A DNA stretch of 64,000 nucleotides from Mycolicibacterium litorale (GTDB taxonomy: Bacteria; Actinomycetota; Actinomycetes; Mycobacteriales; Mycobacteriaceae). Below are positions 14,827 to 23,143 of the stretch, in pieces (the stretch's first letter is position 1; each line of letters opens with the position of its first letter). Location: the NCBI RefSeq assembly GCF_014218295.1, contig NZ_AP023287.1, positions 5,208,001 to 5,272,000 of the forward strand. The letters are read 5' to 3'. The notes beneath the pieces are model-generated. The model searched no databases, was not told the origin of the DNA, and was given only the letters and a program-made list of their open reading frames with translations. The position numbers and the translations under genes were made by a program.

Positions 14827-15957
14827 TCAGAGAACAGGACGTCCGCGATCCAGTGCCCGGTACTGCCGGGCGATCGCCAGTATCCATTCCCGGTCCGAGT
14901 AGACCTCGGGCTGGCGTAGCCAGGCGAATCCCGGAAACCGCGCCCGTTCGTGCTCCGGCGCATCCGCCCGCCCGGCGTGGATCCACTCGGCGATGGCCAG
15001 CGCCTGTTCGGTCGGCGGCACCGCCGGTGATGGTAGCTCCTCGAGGTCCTGGTCCGGCTCACCGGCTCGCCCCGACGGCGCATCGACCGGATGGCGCTGG
15101 GCCGTCGCCTCGAGGAACAACGCATCCGAGATCAGCGACATCCGCTCGGCGACGCGGAAGACCAGCGGTCCGTGCGGCCGGACACCGATACCGATGTCGG
15201 CATGCCGGCGGCCGAGTTCGGTCAGCAGCGGATCGATGATGCGCAACTCGCGCCGGGCGCCGAACCAGTCCTCGATGCCGGGCAGCAGTGCCCCGATCGC
15301 CACCGTGACCATCGCGCATCCGAGCAGGGCGGCACCGGTCCCCACGCCCACGGATTCGACCACCCCTGCGGCGCGGAGCAGGAACAGCACGGCGACGGCC
15401 ACGATCAGCGCGATGCCCAGGGTGAACACGAACAGCGCCCGGCCGCGGCGGCTGCGGCTGGAGTGACGCAACCCCGACCACAGCACCAGCGACATGGCCA
15501 GCAGCACGTAGATCAGTGGCAACAGCCAGGAGCTTCCTCCGGCACCCAGGTTGCGGCGCAGGTACTCCTCCGGCGACATCTGCGGCTGCCGGCCCTCGGC
15601 GAAGAACAGCACCAGGCTCAGCGTCGCGACGACGGCGGCCAGCGCGTACTGCGCGAGCGCGATACCGCGCGTCGCCGACGGGGTCCGCCCCGAGGCGACG
15701 GTGGTGATCATCACGCAGCTGCCCGCCGCGCACGCGATCAGCGCGATCTGGCTGAACGCCATCGCGATGTTCGGCCACCTCAGCACGCTGTCGACGAGCA
15801 GGGTCAGCGGCTGCCAGTTGAGCGCCGCGACGGTGCCCAGGCTGCCGAGCGCCAGGATCATGGCGGTGCTCACCAACGACTGTTTGTTGACCAGAGCCCA
15901 GCCGATCCGCAGTCCGGTCGCCAACCCGAGCAGTCCGGCGATGCCCCAGACGATCAA
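14827..15957 (-). CDS. DUF6545 / MAB_1171c-type membrane protein
   Basis: Protein of about 376 residues. The N-terminal two thirds contain seven or so transmembrane helices (WGIAGLLGLATGLRIGWALV; FSQIALIACAAGSCVMI; LLPLIYVLLAMSLVLWSG; FVFTLGIALIVAVAVLFLL), and the cytosolic C-terminal domain (GIEDWFGARRELRIIDPLLTEL ... LVFRVAERMSLISDAL) matches the DUF6545 pattern of putative transporters. Start is inferred as TTG 15957, giving a four-base TTGA overlap with the ImmA/IrrE stop; no ATG or GTG fits better. Function unknown; coupling to a peptidase gene suggests a joint role. Confidence 0.75.
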   Translation of the reverse strand: MIVWGIAGLLGLATGLRIGWALVNKQSLVSTAMILALGSLGTVAALNWQPLTLLVDSVLRWPNIAMAFSQIALIACAAGSCVMITTVASGRTPSATRGIALAQYALAAVVATLSLVLFFAEGRQPQMSPEEYLRRNLGAGGSSWLLPLIYVLLAMSLVLWSGLRHSSRSRRGRALFVFTLGIALIVAVAVLFLLRAAGVVESVGVGTGAALLGCAMVTVAIGALLPGIEDWFGARRELRIIDPLLTELGRRHADIGIGVRPHGPLVFRVAERMSLISDALFLEATAQRHPVDAPSGRAGEPDQDLEELPSPAVPPTEQALAIAEWIHAGRADAPEHERARFPGFAWLRQPEVYSDREWILAIARQYRALDRGRPVL

Positions 15958-16445
15958 CCAAACGCCTCTCCGAGGCGGATCTGCAGGATCGAGGCACGGT
16001 CGCAGGGCAGCCGGCCGAGCCGGTAGATCAGCAGCGCGGCGAAGTCCTCGGCCTCCTGTTCGGCGTCCTCGCCGCTGGGCCCCATGCAGCCGGTGCGCTG
16101 GTTGAGCATGTAGCCGATCAGCTCCGAGCTGGCCACCTCGGTGGTCTGCCGGGCGGCTTCCACGACGGGGATGCCTTCGTGCCCGAGCACCAGGTGTCCG
16201 AGCTCGTGCGCCAGCGTGCGATCCCATGCCGGCAGGCCCTGCTGGATCAGGAACTCGTCGTGGTCGGCGTACTGGCGCCACTGTCCGCACACGCCCGGCG
16301 GCAGGCAGGCGGACTTTATGTCAATGGGCCGTCCGCGGTCCTCGCTGACCGCCTGCACGAGGCGGGGCAGCGACACTTCACCGCGGCGCGGTGCGAGGTC
16401 CAGCACGGCGCTGACAGCGCGCGTGACGGTTCGGCTCGTCGGCAT
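15954..16445 (-). CDS. ImmA/IrrE-family metallopeptidase
   Basis: Protein of 163 residues with the zinc motif HELGHLVLGHEG (HExxH plus downstream residues) in WDRTLAHELGHLVLGH. ImmA/IrrE peptidases typically cleave or inactivate XRE-type repressors in response to stress. Downstream EDAEQEAEDFAALLIYRLGRL supplies the usual Glu/Ala-rich helix. ATG 16445 follows an AAGGGGGTGAC ribosome site. Translationally coupled to the DUF6545 gene. The nearest HTH protein is the convergent EspR, making EspR or a relative a possible target (inference). Confidence 0.88.
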   Translation of the reverse strand: MPTSRTVTRAVSAVLDLAPRRGEVSLPRLVQAVSEDRGRPIDIKSACLPPGVCGQWRQYADHDEFLIQQGLPAWDRTLAHELGHLVLGHEGIPVVEAARQTTEVASSELIGYMLNQRTGCMGPSGEDAEQEAEDFAALLIYRLGRLPCDRASILQIRLGEAFG

Positions 16446-16497
16446 GTCACCCCCTTCTCCGAATTCCCACCGGCCGTTTCACCGCGGCCGGCTGCGG

Positions 16498-17412
16498 CTA
16501 GTTCATGAACCGGGCGATGCTCTCGGTCCGGACGGCGCGGCCGGCCTTGGCCTGCCGGTAACCCACCAGTGACCCGAGGCCGGTGAGCATCAGGATCCCG
16601 GCGGTGCCGGGCACGGCCACCGCGGCGATCTGCCCGACGCCCGCGGTCCGCAGGTACTCGCCGTATCCGATGCGGAAGTTCGCGGGCACCGCCGCGGGCT
16701 CCCGGACGGGTGCGGGCACTTCGGGCCGGCTGCGGATCGGTTCCTGCGCGGGTCCGCTGCGCGGCGGGGCTTCGGGCCCGGCCGCGCGCGGCGCCGCCCC
16801 ACCGCCGGCCGACGCCGGCGACCCGACGCCCACGCCCACGACCGCGGGCAGTCCGACCGGCGGCACGACGATGACCGGAACGGCGACCGGAGCCATCGGC
16901 GCCACCACCGGTAGACCCGGCGCGGCGTCGACGACGCTGGGCGTCACCGGGCCCGGTTCGTCCAGCTTCGGCGGGAACCCGCCCGGTACGTCGTCGTCAC
17001 CGCCGATGTCATCGCCGGGCGTCGGCTCCGTGGTGGAGGTCAGGGAGGACGACGGCTCCGTCGTCGACGTCGGACACGGCGTCGACGGTGTGGTGGACGG
17101 CGACGCAGTGGGCGTGGTCGGCGGCTTCACGCTGGTGTCGACGGGCTGCTGCGCCGAGACGGCCGGATCGTCGGGCTCTCCCGGCTCTGCGTTCTCGCCG
17201 TCGTCCGCTTCGGGATCGGCCTGCAGCTCTTGATCTTTCGCGTCGTCGGTCGCGGGCGCCGAGTGCTCCTGCCCGGCGGCGGGTTCGCTGTCGGTGGAGC
17301 CGGGGCCGCCGTCGGGGGGATCGGCGAGCGCCATCGCCCCACCCAGACCGGTGAGCGACAGGCCCGCCGCCACCAGGCAGGCCGACGCGGCTACGCGCAC
17401 CCGCGATCCCAC
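16498..17412 (-). CDS. Exported Pro/Thr-rich protein with C-terminal membrane anchor
   Basis: Protein of 304 residues. A signal peptide (VAASACLVAAGLSLTGLGGA then MALADPP, cleavage near ALA-DP) is followed by an acidic Pro/Thr/Ser-rich region with TTEP and PSTTPST runs, a Val/Pro-rich hydrophobic stretch, and a C-terminal helix AVAVPGTAGILMLTGLGSLV before a basic tail (YRQAKAGRAVRTESIARFMN). This is a cell-surface stalk layout, function unknown. GTG 17412 (AGGGGCGGTGACGAG upstream) puts the signal peptide at the N-terminus; ATG 17451 is an alternative. A perfect palindrome lies 27 bp upstream. Confidence 0.7.
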   Translation of the reverse strand: MGSRVRVAASACLVAAGLSLTGLGGAMALADPPDGGPGSTDSEPAAGQEHSAPATDDAKDQELQADPEADDGENAEPGEPDDPAVSAQQPVDTSVKPPTTPTASPSTTPSTPCPTSTTEPSSSLTSTTEPTPGDDIGGDDDVPGGFPPKLDEPGPVTPSVVDAAPGLPVVAPMAPVAVPVIVVPPVGLPAVVGVGVGSPASAGGGAAPRAAGPEAPPRSGPAQEPIRSRPEVPAPVREPAAVPANFRIGYGEYLRTAGVGQIAAVAVPGTAGILMLTGLGSLVGYRQAKAGRAVRTESIARFMN

Positions 17413-17438
17413 CTCGTCACCGCCCCTCACACCGCACG

Positions 17439-17457
17439 AACGGTATTCCATACCGTT
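17439..17457. promoter_or_regulatory. Perfect 8-3-8 inverted repeat (operator-like)
   Basis: AACGGTAT-TCC-ATACCGTT is perfectly symmetrical. It lies between the divergent exported-protein gene (start 17412) and the Rv3850-like gene (start 17625), nearer the former. Binding protein unknown. Confidence 0.6.
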
Positions 17458-17624
17458 GTGACGATTCTCGCACAATCGTGGTTCCACGTTTGCTACTGAA
17501 GGGAATCGGCCGTCGGCCGCGGGGGCGCGGCCGTCACCGCGGTGGCCTCGCCCGCTAGGGTTGGACTGCACCGACGCAGCCACGTGCAGCGGCTGTGGAC
17601 CACAGGACCGGAGGGCATCGGGGA

Positions 17625-18281
17625 ATGGGTTTGTTCAAGCGACGCAAAAGCCGCGCTACCCGCCGAGCCGAGGCCCGCGCGATCAAGGCCAAGGCCAAGC
17701 TGGAAGCCAGGCTCTCGGCCAAGAACGAGGCCCGTCGCCACAAGGCTCAGCAGAAGGCCGAGACGCGCGCGCTCAAGTCCCAGCTGCGCGCCCAGCGGGA
17801 CAGTGACCGGACCGCGCTCAAGGTTGCTGAAATGCAGCTCAAGGCCGCCCGCGAAGGCAAGATCTTCTCCCCCGGCCGGATTCGGCGCACGCTCACCGTG
17901 GCGCGGCTGCTGGCCCCGATCGCGGTGCCGCTGGTGTACCGCGCGTCGGTGGCCGCCCGCGGATTGGCCGACGAACGGCGCGCCGACCGCCTCGGGGTGC
18001 CGCTGAGCCAGCTCGGGCAGTTCTCGGGTAACGGTGCGGAGCTCTCCGCCCGCATCGCCGGCGCCGAGCAGTCCGTGCGGCTGGTCGCCCAGAAGAAGCC
18101 CAAGGACGCCGAGACCAAACAGTTCGTCTCCGCCATGACCGAACGGCTCGGGGACCTGGCCGCCGCGGTCGCGGCCGCGGAGAACATGCCGACCGCGCGC
18201 CGGCGTGCGGCACACGCCGCGATCGCCGAGCAGCTCGACGGCATCGACGCCGACCTGATGGCCCGGCTCGGGGTGGCCTGA
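17625..18281 (+). CDS. Conserved coiled-coil/basic protein, DUF6474 (Rv3850-like)
   Basis: Protein of 218 residues, matching Rv3850 in length and place. Residues 1-75 are a very basic, Ala/Lys/Arg-rich predicted coiled coil (FKRRKSRATRRAEARAIKAK; ARRHKAQQKAETRALKSQ). A hydrophobic segment, VARLLAPIAVPLVYRASVAA, sits near the middle and the C-terminal half is helical (AMTERLGDLAAAVAAAENM). It may bind nucleic acid or membrane; function unknown. ATG 17625 (MGLFKRRKS) is chosen over an in-frame ATG ten codons upstream because it matches the family N-terminus. Followed by copC at 8 bp. Confidence 0.85.
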   Translation: MGLFKRRKSRATRRAEARAIKAKAKLEARLSAKNEARRHKAQQKAETRALKSQLRAQRDSDRTALKVAEMQLKAAREGKIFSPGRIRRTLTVARLLAPIAVPLVYRASVAARGLADERRADRLGVPLSQLGQFSGNGAELSARIAGAEQSVRLVAQKKPKDAETKQFVSAMTERLGDLAAAVAAAENMPTARRRAAHAAIAEQLDGIDADLMARLGVA

Positions 18282-18289
18282 GCGGCGAC

Positions 18290-18823
18290 GTGATTCCCAT
18301 GCGATCTGTGATGCCCCGGTGCGCGGCCGCCCTCCTCGCGGTGGCGTTCGCCGTGCTCTCCCTGGCCGGTGCGGGCACGGCGTCGGCACACGCGTCCGTC
18401 ATCGCCACCGACCCCGCCGACAACGCGTCGCTGTCGGAAGCTCCGTCCCGGGTGAGCGCGACGTTCAACGAACCGATGCAGTCGGCGTTCGCCGCCATGA
18501 CGGTCGTCGGACCGGACGGGAACCTGTGGTCGACGGGTGCGCCGCAGGTGCAGGACGCCGTGGTGGCGGTGCAGCTGCGCCCACTCGGGCCGACGGGCAC
18601 CTACACGGTCAACTACCGGGCGACGTCGGCGGACGGGCACGTGGTGACCGGTTCCTGGGCGTTCGAGCTCACCGTCGCGGGCAGCGGAACGCCGGGACCG
18701 TCAGCGGCACCGCTGGCACCGCCGCCCGCCCCGGGTGACGACATGCCGGTGTGGCCCTTCATCGTCGGCGCCTGCGTCGCCGTGGGGGCGGGCGCCTGGT
18801 GGGCGGCGCGCCGCCGGACGTGA
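18290..18823 (+). CDS. copC: CopC-domain exported copper-binding protein
   Basis: Protein of 177 residues: signal peptide to about residue 33 (AVAFAVLSLAGAGTASA), then mature HASVIATDPADNASL with the N-terminal His that ligates Cu(II) in CopC, a beta-sandwich CopC domain (MTVVGPDGNLW; GTYTVNYRATSADGHVVTGSW with the second His), a Pro-rich linker, and a C-terminal helix WPFIVGACVAVGAGAWWAA ending in Arg residues. GTG 18290 or ATG 18299 may start it. Coupled by a GTGA overlap to copD. The pair binds and imports or buffers copper at the membrane. Confidence 0.88.
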   Translation: MIPMRSVMPRCAAALLAVAFAVLSLAGAGTASAHASVIATDPADNASLSEAPSRVSATFNEPMQSAFAAMTVVGPDGNLWSTGAPQVQDAVVAVQLRPLGPTGTYTVNYRATSADGHVVTGSWAFELTVAGSGTPGPSAAPLAPPPAPGDDMPVWPFIVGACVAVGAGAWWAARRRT

Positions 18824-19749
18824 CGCCGCCGCCCTGGCGGGCGGTGGCCGGCGGCATCGGCGTCATCGCGGCGACGTCGGTCGCGGCGTGGGCGCTGGCC
18901 CAGCCGCTGAACTCACTGAGCGCCACGGCCGCGCGTGCCGCGGCGGACTGCGCCGCGATCGTCACCCTCGGACTCGCGGTCGTCCCCCTGCTCGACACCG
19001 GCCGGTACCGCGGCGAGCTGTCGCGGTCGGCGGCGGTCCCTCTGGCGGTGAGCGCCGCAGTGTGGCTGCTGACCGAACTGGTACGGCTCGTCGTGGTGAG
19101 CGCGCAGACCGCGGGGCTGCCCGCCGCCGGGGTCGGGCTGCATACCTACCTCGACTTCATCGCCCACACAGGCGCCGGACGGGCCGGGGTGCTCAGCGCG
19201 GTCGCCGCCGCACTCGTGTGTGGCGCGGCGGTCGCGGCACCGCGTACGACGCCGACAGCACTCGCCGTGACCGGGATCGCCGCCGCGGGGCTCGCGGCCA
19301 GGACGCTGGCCGGGCACCTCACGGAGAGCCCGCTCGGCGGGGTGGCGGTCGCCGTCCACGCGGTGGCCGCCGGGCTGTGGTGCGGTGCGCTGGTGGGCCT
19401 GTTGGTGACGGTCGCGCACCGGGGTCAGTGGGCCCGCGTGCTGCCGCGGTTCTCGGCACTGGCCCTCGGCTGTGTCGGCGCGCTGGTGCTGGCCGGCGCG
19501 GTGGGCGCCGTGGTCACGGTCGGCTCGCCGGCGGAGCTGGCCACCACCGGGTACGGCCGGCTGATGACGGCGAAGCTGCTGGTGACGGCCGCGCTGACGG
19601 TGTTGGCGTGGCGCAACCGCAGCCGCTGGCTGCCCGCGGCGCGGGGCCACCGAGCCAGTGCGGGGTTGTCGCGCACGCGGTCGCTGGTGGAGGCGGCCGT
19701 CATGACGGTCGCGCTGACGCTGGCCGCGGCGCTTGCCGTCACCGGATGA
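18820..19749 (+). CDS. copD: CopD-family copper-transport membrane protein
   Basis: Integral membrane protein of 309 residues with eight or so helices (GGIGVIAATSVAAWALA; ALGCVGALVLAGAVGAVVTV; VEAAVMTVALTLAAALAVT). Conserved CopD features include GLHTYLDFIAHTGAGR, VAVHAVAAGLWCGALVG (His/Trp/Gly typical of PF05425) and GYGRLMTAKLLVTAALTVLAWRN. Partner of CopC, probably handling copper uptake or delivery. GTG 18820 overlaps the copC stop as GTGA. Confidence 0.85.
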   Translation: MTPPPWRAVAGGIGVIAATSVAAWALAQPLNSLSATAARAAADCAAIVTLGLAVVPLLDTGRYRGELSRSAAVPLAVSAAVWLLTELVRLVVVSAQTAGLPAAGVGLHTYLDFIAHTGAGRAGVLSAVAAALVCGAAVAAPRTTPTALAVTGIAAAGLAARTLAGHLTESPLGGVAVAVHAVAAGLWCGALVGLLVTVAHRGQWARVLPRFSALALGCVGALVLAGAVGAVVTVGSPAELATTGYGRLMTAKLLVTAALTVLAWRNRSRWLPAARGHRASAGLSRTRSLVEAAVMTVALTLAAALAVTG

Positions 19750-19817
19750 GCCGCAACGCCGCCTGGCATGATGTAACCACTGTCGCCGAACCCGGATACC
19801 GCGAAGGAGCAGCGTCG

Positions 19818-20282
19818 ATGGCAGACCGCCAGGAGGGGTCCGACGAGCAGGCCGACACCCCGGGCCTCCCCGCCGAGCCGGCTCCCCCGCCTGCGGACGC
19901 CGCGCCTGCGGCGAAGAAGACTCCCGCGAAGAAGGCCCCGGCCAAGAAGGCTGCCGTGAAGAAGGCGCCGGCCAAGAAGGCGCCCGCGAAGAAGGCGCCC
20001 GCCAAGGCCGTCAAGAAGGCCCCCGCGAAGAAGACCGCGCCGCCGACGAAGCAACCGCCGCCGTCGCCGGCGGATCTGGTCGCCCCGAACGGTGATCTCG
20101 CCGCCGCTGCCGAGGAGGCCGCGGCACAGGCCAAGGCCGCCGTCGCGACGGCGAGCAACCCGGTGTCGGGTCCGGCGCCGGTTCCGGTCGACGGCCCCGA
20201 CCAGTCGCGGCTTCCGGTCGCCGCCGCGGTCGCCGCGGCCGTCCTCGTGCTGTTGGCCGTCCTCGTCGCACGCCGCCGCTGA
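19818..20282 (+). CDS. hns: H-NS-like nucleoid protein with AKKAP repeats (Rv3852-like)
   Basis: Protein of 154 residues. After an acidic N-terminus (MADRQEGSDEQADTPG) come about ten Lys-Lys-Ala-Pro-Ala type repeats (residues 35-80), similar to histone H1 and Lsr2-unrelated mycobacterial HNS, which bind DNA non-specifically. A Pro/Ala linker follows, and the C-terminus is one membrane helix, AAAVAAAVLVLLAVLVARRR, so the DNA-binding region may be tethered to the membrane. ATG 19818 with GAAGGAGC upstream. The name follows Rv3852; resemblance to enterobacterial H-NS is only functional. Confidence 0.85.
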   Translation: MADRQEGSDEQADTPGLPAEPAPPPADAAPAAKKTPAKKAPAKKAAVKKAPAKKAPAKKAPAKAVKKAPAKKTAPPTKQPPPSPADLVAPNGDLAAAAEEAAAQAKAAVATASNPVSGPAPVPVDGPDQSRLPVAAAVAAAVLVLLAVLVARRR

Positions 20283-20289
20283 TATCCGC

Positions 20290-20320
20290 TTGACCCTGAC
20301 GCCACGTCAGGGTCGATAGT
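20290..20320 (+). promoter_or_regulatory. MerR-type promoter/operator with 19-bp spacer
   Basis: TTGACC (20290-20295), a 19-bp spacer and GATAGT (20315-20320). The spacer is filled by a perfect inverted repeat GACCCTGACG-CCA-CGTCAGGGTC (20292-20314), exactly the geometry of MerR-regulated promoters. The ATG begins 8 bases after the -10, so the transcript is probably leaderless. Confidence 0.8.
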
Positions 20321-20327
20321 CGGTGTC

Positions 20328-21089
20328 ATGCAGGAGACAGCCAGCACCGTCGGCGCGGTCGCCGCGCTCACCGGTGTCTCGGTGCGCACGCTGCACCACT
20401 ACGACCACATCGGTCTGGTGGTCCCCAGCACCCGCACCGCCGCCGGGTACCGCGGCTATACCGACGCCGACGTCGAACGACTTCATCTCGTGCTGGTGTA
20501 CCGGTCGGCCGGTCTGCCGCTCGACGAGATCCGGGCATTGCTCGACGATCCCCGGGCCGATGTGCTGGCCCGGCTGGAACGCCAGCTCGAGGTGCTGCAC
20601 GAGCGGGCCGACCGGATCCGGCACACCATCAAGGCAGTGGAGGAACTGATGAACGCACACCGGGAGGGGATCCAGCTCACCGCACAGGAGCAGGTCGAGA
20701 TCTTCGGAAGTACGGTGCACACCGACGAATACGCCGCTGAGGCGCAGGAGCGCTGGGGCGACACCGAGGCATGGCGCCAGTCGCAGCAGCGCGCGGCCGC
20801 GATGAGCAAGCAGGACTGGATCGCGGTGCGCGACGAGGGCGAGGCGCTGCTGGCCGACCTGGCCGCGGCGAAACGCGGCGGTGTGGCGCCGGGCAGTCCG
20901 GAGGCCAACGGGCTGGCCGCCCGCCACCGCGCGTCGATCGAGCGGTTCTACAACTGCGACGACGACATGCAGCTGTGCCTGGTGCGGATGTACCTGGCCG
21001 ACGAGCGTTTCACCCGCCACTACGAGGAGCGGGAGCCGGGCCTGGCGCGTTACCTGCACGACGTGGTCGTCGCTAGCATCGACCGGTGA
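20328..21089 (+). CDS. MerR-family regulator with TipAS-like effector domain
   Basis: Regulator of 253 residues. Residues 1-75 are the MerR winged HTH ([35 protein letters not shown]), about 76-110 a dimerisation coiled coil, and 115-253 a TipAS antibiotic-recognition-like helical domain ([20 protein letters not shown]; YFxxCxxx-type segment [29 protein letters not shown]). TipA proteins sense thiopeptides and other amphipathic drugs and induce themselves. The upstream 19-bp-spacer promoter implies autoregulation. It ends in a GTGA overlap with rraA, so the two are coupled. Confidence 0.9.
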   Translation: MQETASTVGAVAALTGVSVRTLHHYDHIGLVVPSTRTAAGYRGYTDADVERLHLVLVYRSAGLPLDEIRALLDDPRADVLARLERQLEVLHERADRIRHTIKAVEELMNAHREGIQLTAQEQVEIFGSTVHTDEYAAEAQERWGDTEAWRQSQQRAAAMSKQDWIAVRDEGEALLADLAAAKRGGVAPGSPEANGLAARHRASIERFYNCDDDMQLCLVRMYLADERFTRHYEEREPGLARYLHDVVVASIDR

Positions 21090-21565
21090 CCATCGAATCC
21101 CGCGCCACCGCAGACCTCGTCGACGACATCGGCCCCGACGTCCGCAGCTGCGATCTGCAGCTCCGCCAGTTCGGCGGCCGGCCGGAGTTCGCCGGACGGA
21201 TCACCACGGTGCGGTGCTTCCAGGACAACGCGCTGCTGAAGTCGGTGCTGTCGGAGCCCGGCGACGGCGGCGTGCTGGTGATCGACGGCGACGGCTCGCT
21301 GCACACCGCACTGGTCGGTGACGTGATCGCCGCGCTGGGCCGCGACAACGGATGGAGCGGGCTGATCATCAACGGCGCGGTACGGGACGCCTCGACGCTG
21401 CGCACCCTCGACATCGGGATCAAGGCGCTGGGCACCAATCCCCGCAAGAGCACGAAAACCGGTGCGGGAGAACGCGATATCCCGGTCGATTTCGGTGGCG
21501 TGACGTTCACGCCGGGCGATGTGGCCTACAGCGACGACGACGGCATCGTCGTCGTCGGCCCCTAG
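21086..21565 (+). CDS. rraA: RraA-like protein
   Basis: Protein of 159 residues of the RraA/MenG-like family (Rv3853 position). [19 protein letters not shown] and [20 protein letters not shown] with [14 protein letters not shown] are the family hallmarks. In E. coli RraA inhibits RNase E; related proteins act as oxaloacetate decarboxylase/aldolases, so the true role is open; it is not a menaquinone methyltransferase despite older names. GTG 21086 overlaps the MerR stop. Converges with ethA, 32 bp between the stops. Confidence 0.9.
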   Translation: MTIESRATADLVDDIGPDVRSCDLQLRQFGGRPEFAGRITTVRCFQDNALLKSVLSEPGDGGVLVIDGDGSLHTALVGDVIAALGRDNGWSGLIINGAVRDASTLRTLDIGIKALGTNPRKSTKTGAGERDIPVDFGGVTFTPGDVAYSDDDGIVVVGP

Positions 21566-21597
21566 CTCGCCCGGCGTCTGCCTGCCGGCGGAACGCG

Positions 21598-23067
21598 CTA
21601 GACCGTGACCGGCGCGCGGTGCTTGGAGAACTGCAGCGCGTCGTCGTCGACCTTGCCGTTGCGGATCACGCGCAGGTCGATGAGGTAGTTCTGCTTGAGC
21701 CGCCACGGCGCCTTCGACCCCGACTTCGGGAGCCGGTCGATCGCCCGCTTGATGTAGCCCGACGTCAGGTCGACGAACGGCATCCGCTTGACGTCGGCGC
21801 CCGGGTCACGTGGGACGACGGTGTCGTAACCCTTGGTGTCCATGTAGTCGAGCAGCCGGCTGACGAACTCCGAGGTCAGGTCGGCCTTCAGCGTCCACGA
21901 CGCATTGGTGTAACCGAAGGTGAACGCGGCGTTGGGGATTCCGGACAGCATCATCCCCTTGTAGGCCACGGTGTCGGCGAGGTCGACCGGTGCGCCGTTG
22001 CGCAGGACCTCGGCGCCGCCGAAGAACTGCACGTTCAAACCCGTTGCGGTGATGATGATGTCGGCGTCGATGCGTTCACCCGACTTCAGCAGGATGCCGT
22101 CGGCGGTGAACCGCTCGATGGCGTCGGTGACGACGTCGGCCTTGCCCTTGCGGATCGTCTTGAACAGGTCGCCGTTCGGGGCGAGGCAGACGCGCTGATC
22201 CCACGGCTTGTAGCTGGGGCTGAAGTGCTTGTCGTAGTCGTAGCCCTCGGGCAGGCGCCGCTGTGCCATGGTGCGCAACGTCTTGCGGAAGGTGTTCGGG
22301 AACATCCGGGCCATCTGGTACTGAATCGTGGCCTGCAGGATGGCCTTCCAGCGCACCGCGGTGTACGCGGGCTTCTCGGGAAGCAGCCGGTAGGCGCGCG
22401 CGGCGAAGGCGTCCTTGTCGGGAAGCGAACCGATGTAGGTCGGCGTCCGCTGCAGCATGGTGACGTGGCCGGCGCCGGTGTCGACGAGCGCGGGGATCAG
22501 CGTGATCGCGGTGGCGCCGCTGCCGATCACGACGACCTTCTTGCCCTGGTAGTCGAGATCCTCGGGCCAGTGCTGCGGATGGACGATGGTGCCGGCGAAG
22601 TCCTCGGCACCGGGGAACTCCGGGGCGTAGCCCTCGTCGTAGTTGTAGTAGCCGCTGCAGGCCCACAGGAAGCCGGCGTGGAGCGTGATCCGCTCACCGC
22701 CGCGTTCGATGGTCAGCTCCCAGCGGTTGTCCGCGTCCGACCAGTCGGCGGAGACGACCTTGTGGCCGTACCGGATGTGCTTGTCGATGCCGTTCTCGGT
22801 GGCCGCCTCGTTGAGGTAGTTCCAGATCGAGCCGCCGTCGGCGATGCCCTGGTCGGTGACCCACGGCTTGAAGTGGAAGCCGAGTGTGTACATGTCGGAG
22901 TCCGACCGGATGCCCGGGTACTTGAACAGGTCCCAGGTGCCGCCGAGGTTCTCCCGACGCTCGAGGATCGCGTAGTTCTTGTCGGGGCACTGGCGCTGCA
23001 GATGCCAGGCGGCGCTGATGCCGGAGATCCCGGCTCCGATGATCACGACGTCGACAAATTCGGTCAT
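21598..23067 (-). CDS. ethA: Baeyer-Villiger FAD monooxygenase EthA
   Basis: FAD- and NADPH-dependent monooxygenase of 489 residues, the same length as M. tuberculosis EthA (Rv3854c), which activates ethionamide and natively oxidises ketones. Motifs: VVIIGAGISGISAAWHL (FAD GxGxxG), FKYPGIRSDSDMYTLGF, the BVMO fingerprint region PGAEDFAGTIVHPQHWPEDL (FxGxxxHxxxWP), KVVVIGSGATAITLIPAL (NADPH GxGxxA) and IIITATGLNVQ. ATG 23067. Divergent from ethR across a 76-bp region of repeated operators, so repression by EthR is expected. Confidence 0.95.
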   Translation of the reverse strand: MTEFVDVVIIGAGISGISAAWHLQRQCPDKNYAILERRENLGGTWDLFKYPGIRSDSDMYTLGFHFKPWVTDQGIADGGSIWNYLNEAATENGIDKHIRYGHKVVSADWSDADNRWELTIERGGERITLHAGFLWACSGYYNYDEGYAPEFPGAEDFAGTIVHPQHWPEDLDYQGKKVVVIGSGATAITLIPALVDTGAGHVTMLQRTPTYIGSLPDKDAFAARAYRLLPEKPAYTAVRWKAILQATIQYQMARMFPNTFRKTLRTMAQRRLPEGYDYDKHFSPSYKPWDQRVCLAPNGDLFKTIRKGKADVVTDAIERFTADGILLKSGERIDADIIITATGLNVQFFGGAEVLRNGAPVDLADTVAYKGMMLSGIPNAAFTFGYTNASWTLKADLTSEFVSRLLDYMDTKGYDTVVPRDPGADVKRMPFVDLTSGYIKRAIDRLPKSGSKAPWRLKQNYLIDLRVIRNGKVDDDALQFSKHRAPVTV

Positions 23068-23079
23068 GGTGTCAAGCTA

Positions 23080-23134
23080 TCAACACCGTGTCGACAGCGT
23101 CAACACCGTGTTGAGAATTTCGACGCGGTGTAAA
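23080..23134. promoter_or_regulatory. EthR operator region with three 20-bp-spaced repeats
   Basis: TCAACACCGTGTCGA (23080-23094), TCAACACCGTGTTGA (23100-23114, a perfect 7-1-7 palindrome) and TCGACGCGGTGTAAA (23120-23134) recur at exactly 20-bp steps between ethA and ethR. The 55-bp span equals the operator length I recall for cooperative EthR binding. Confidence 0.75.
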
Positions 23135-23143
23135 GTAAACGGG

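Noticed and set aside
19911..20040. Direct repeats mistaken for a CRISPR or minisatellite
   Set aside because: They are coding Lys/Ala/Pro repeats of the hns-like gene with no spacers; no CRISPR array was seen anywhere in the window.
21352..23133. Long plus-strand frame opposite ethA
   Set aside because: Antisense shadow of ethA, with no start signal and no recognisable protein.
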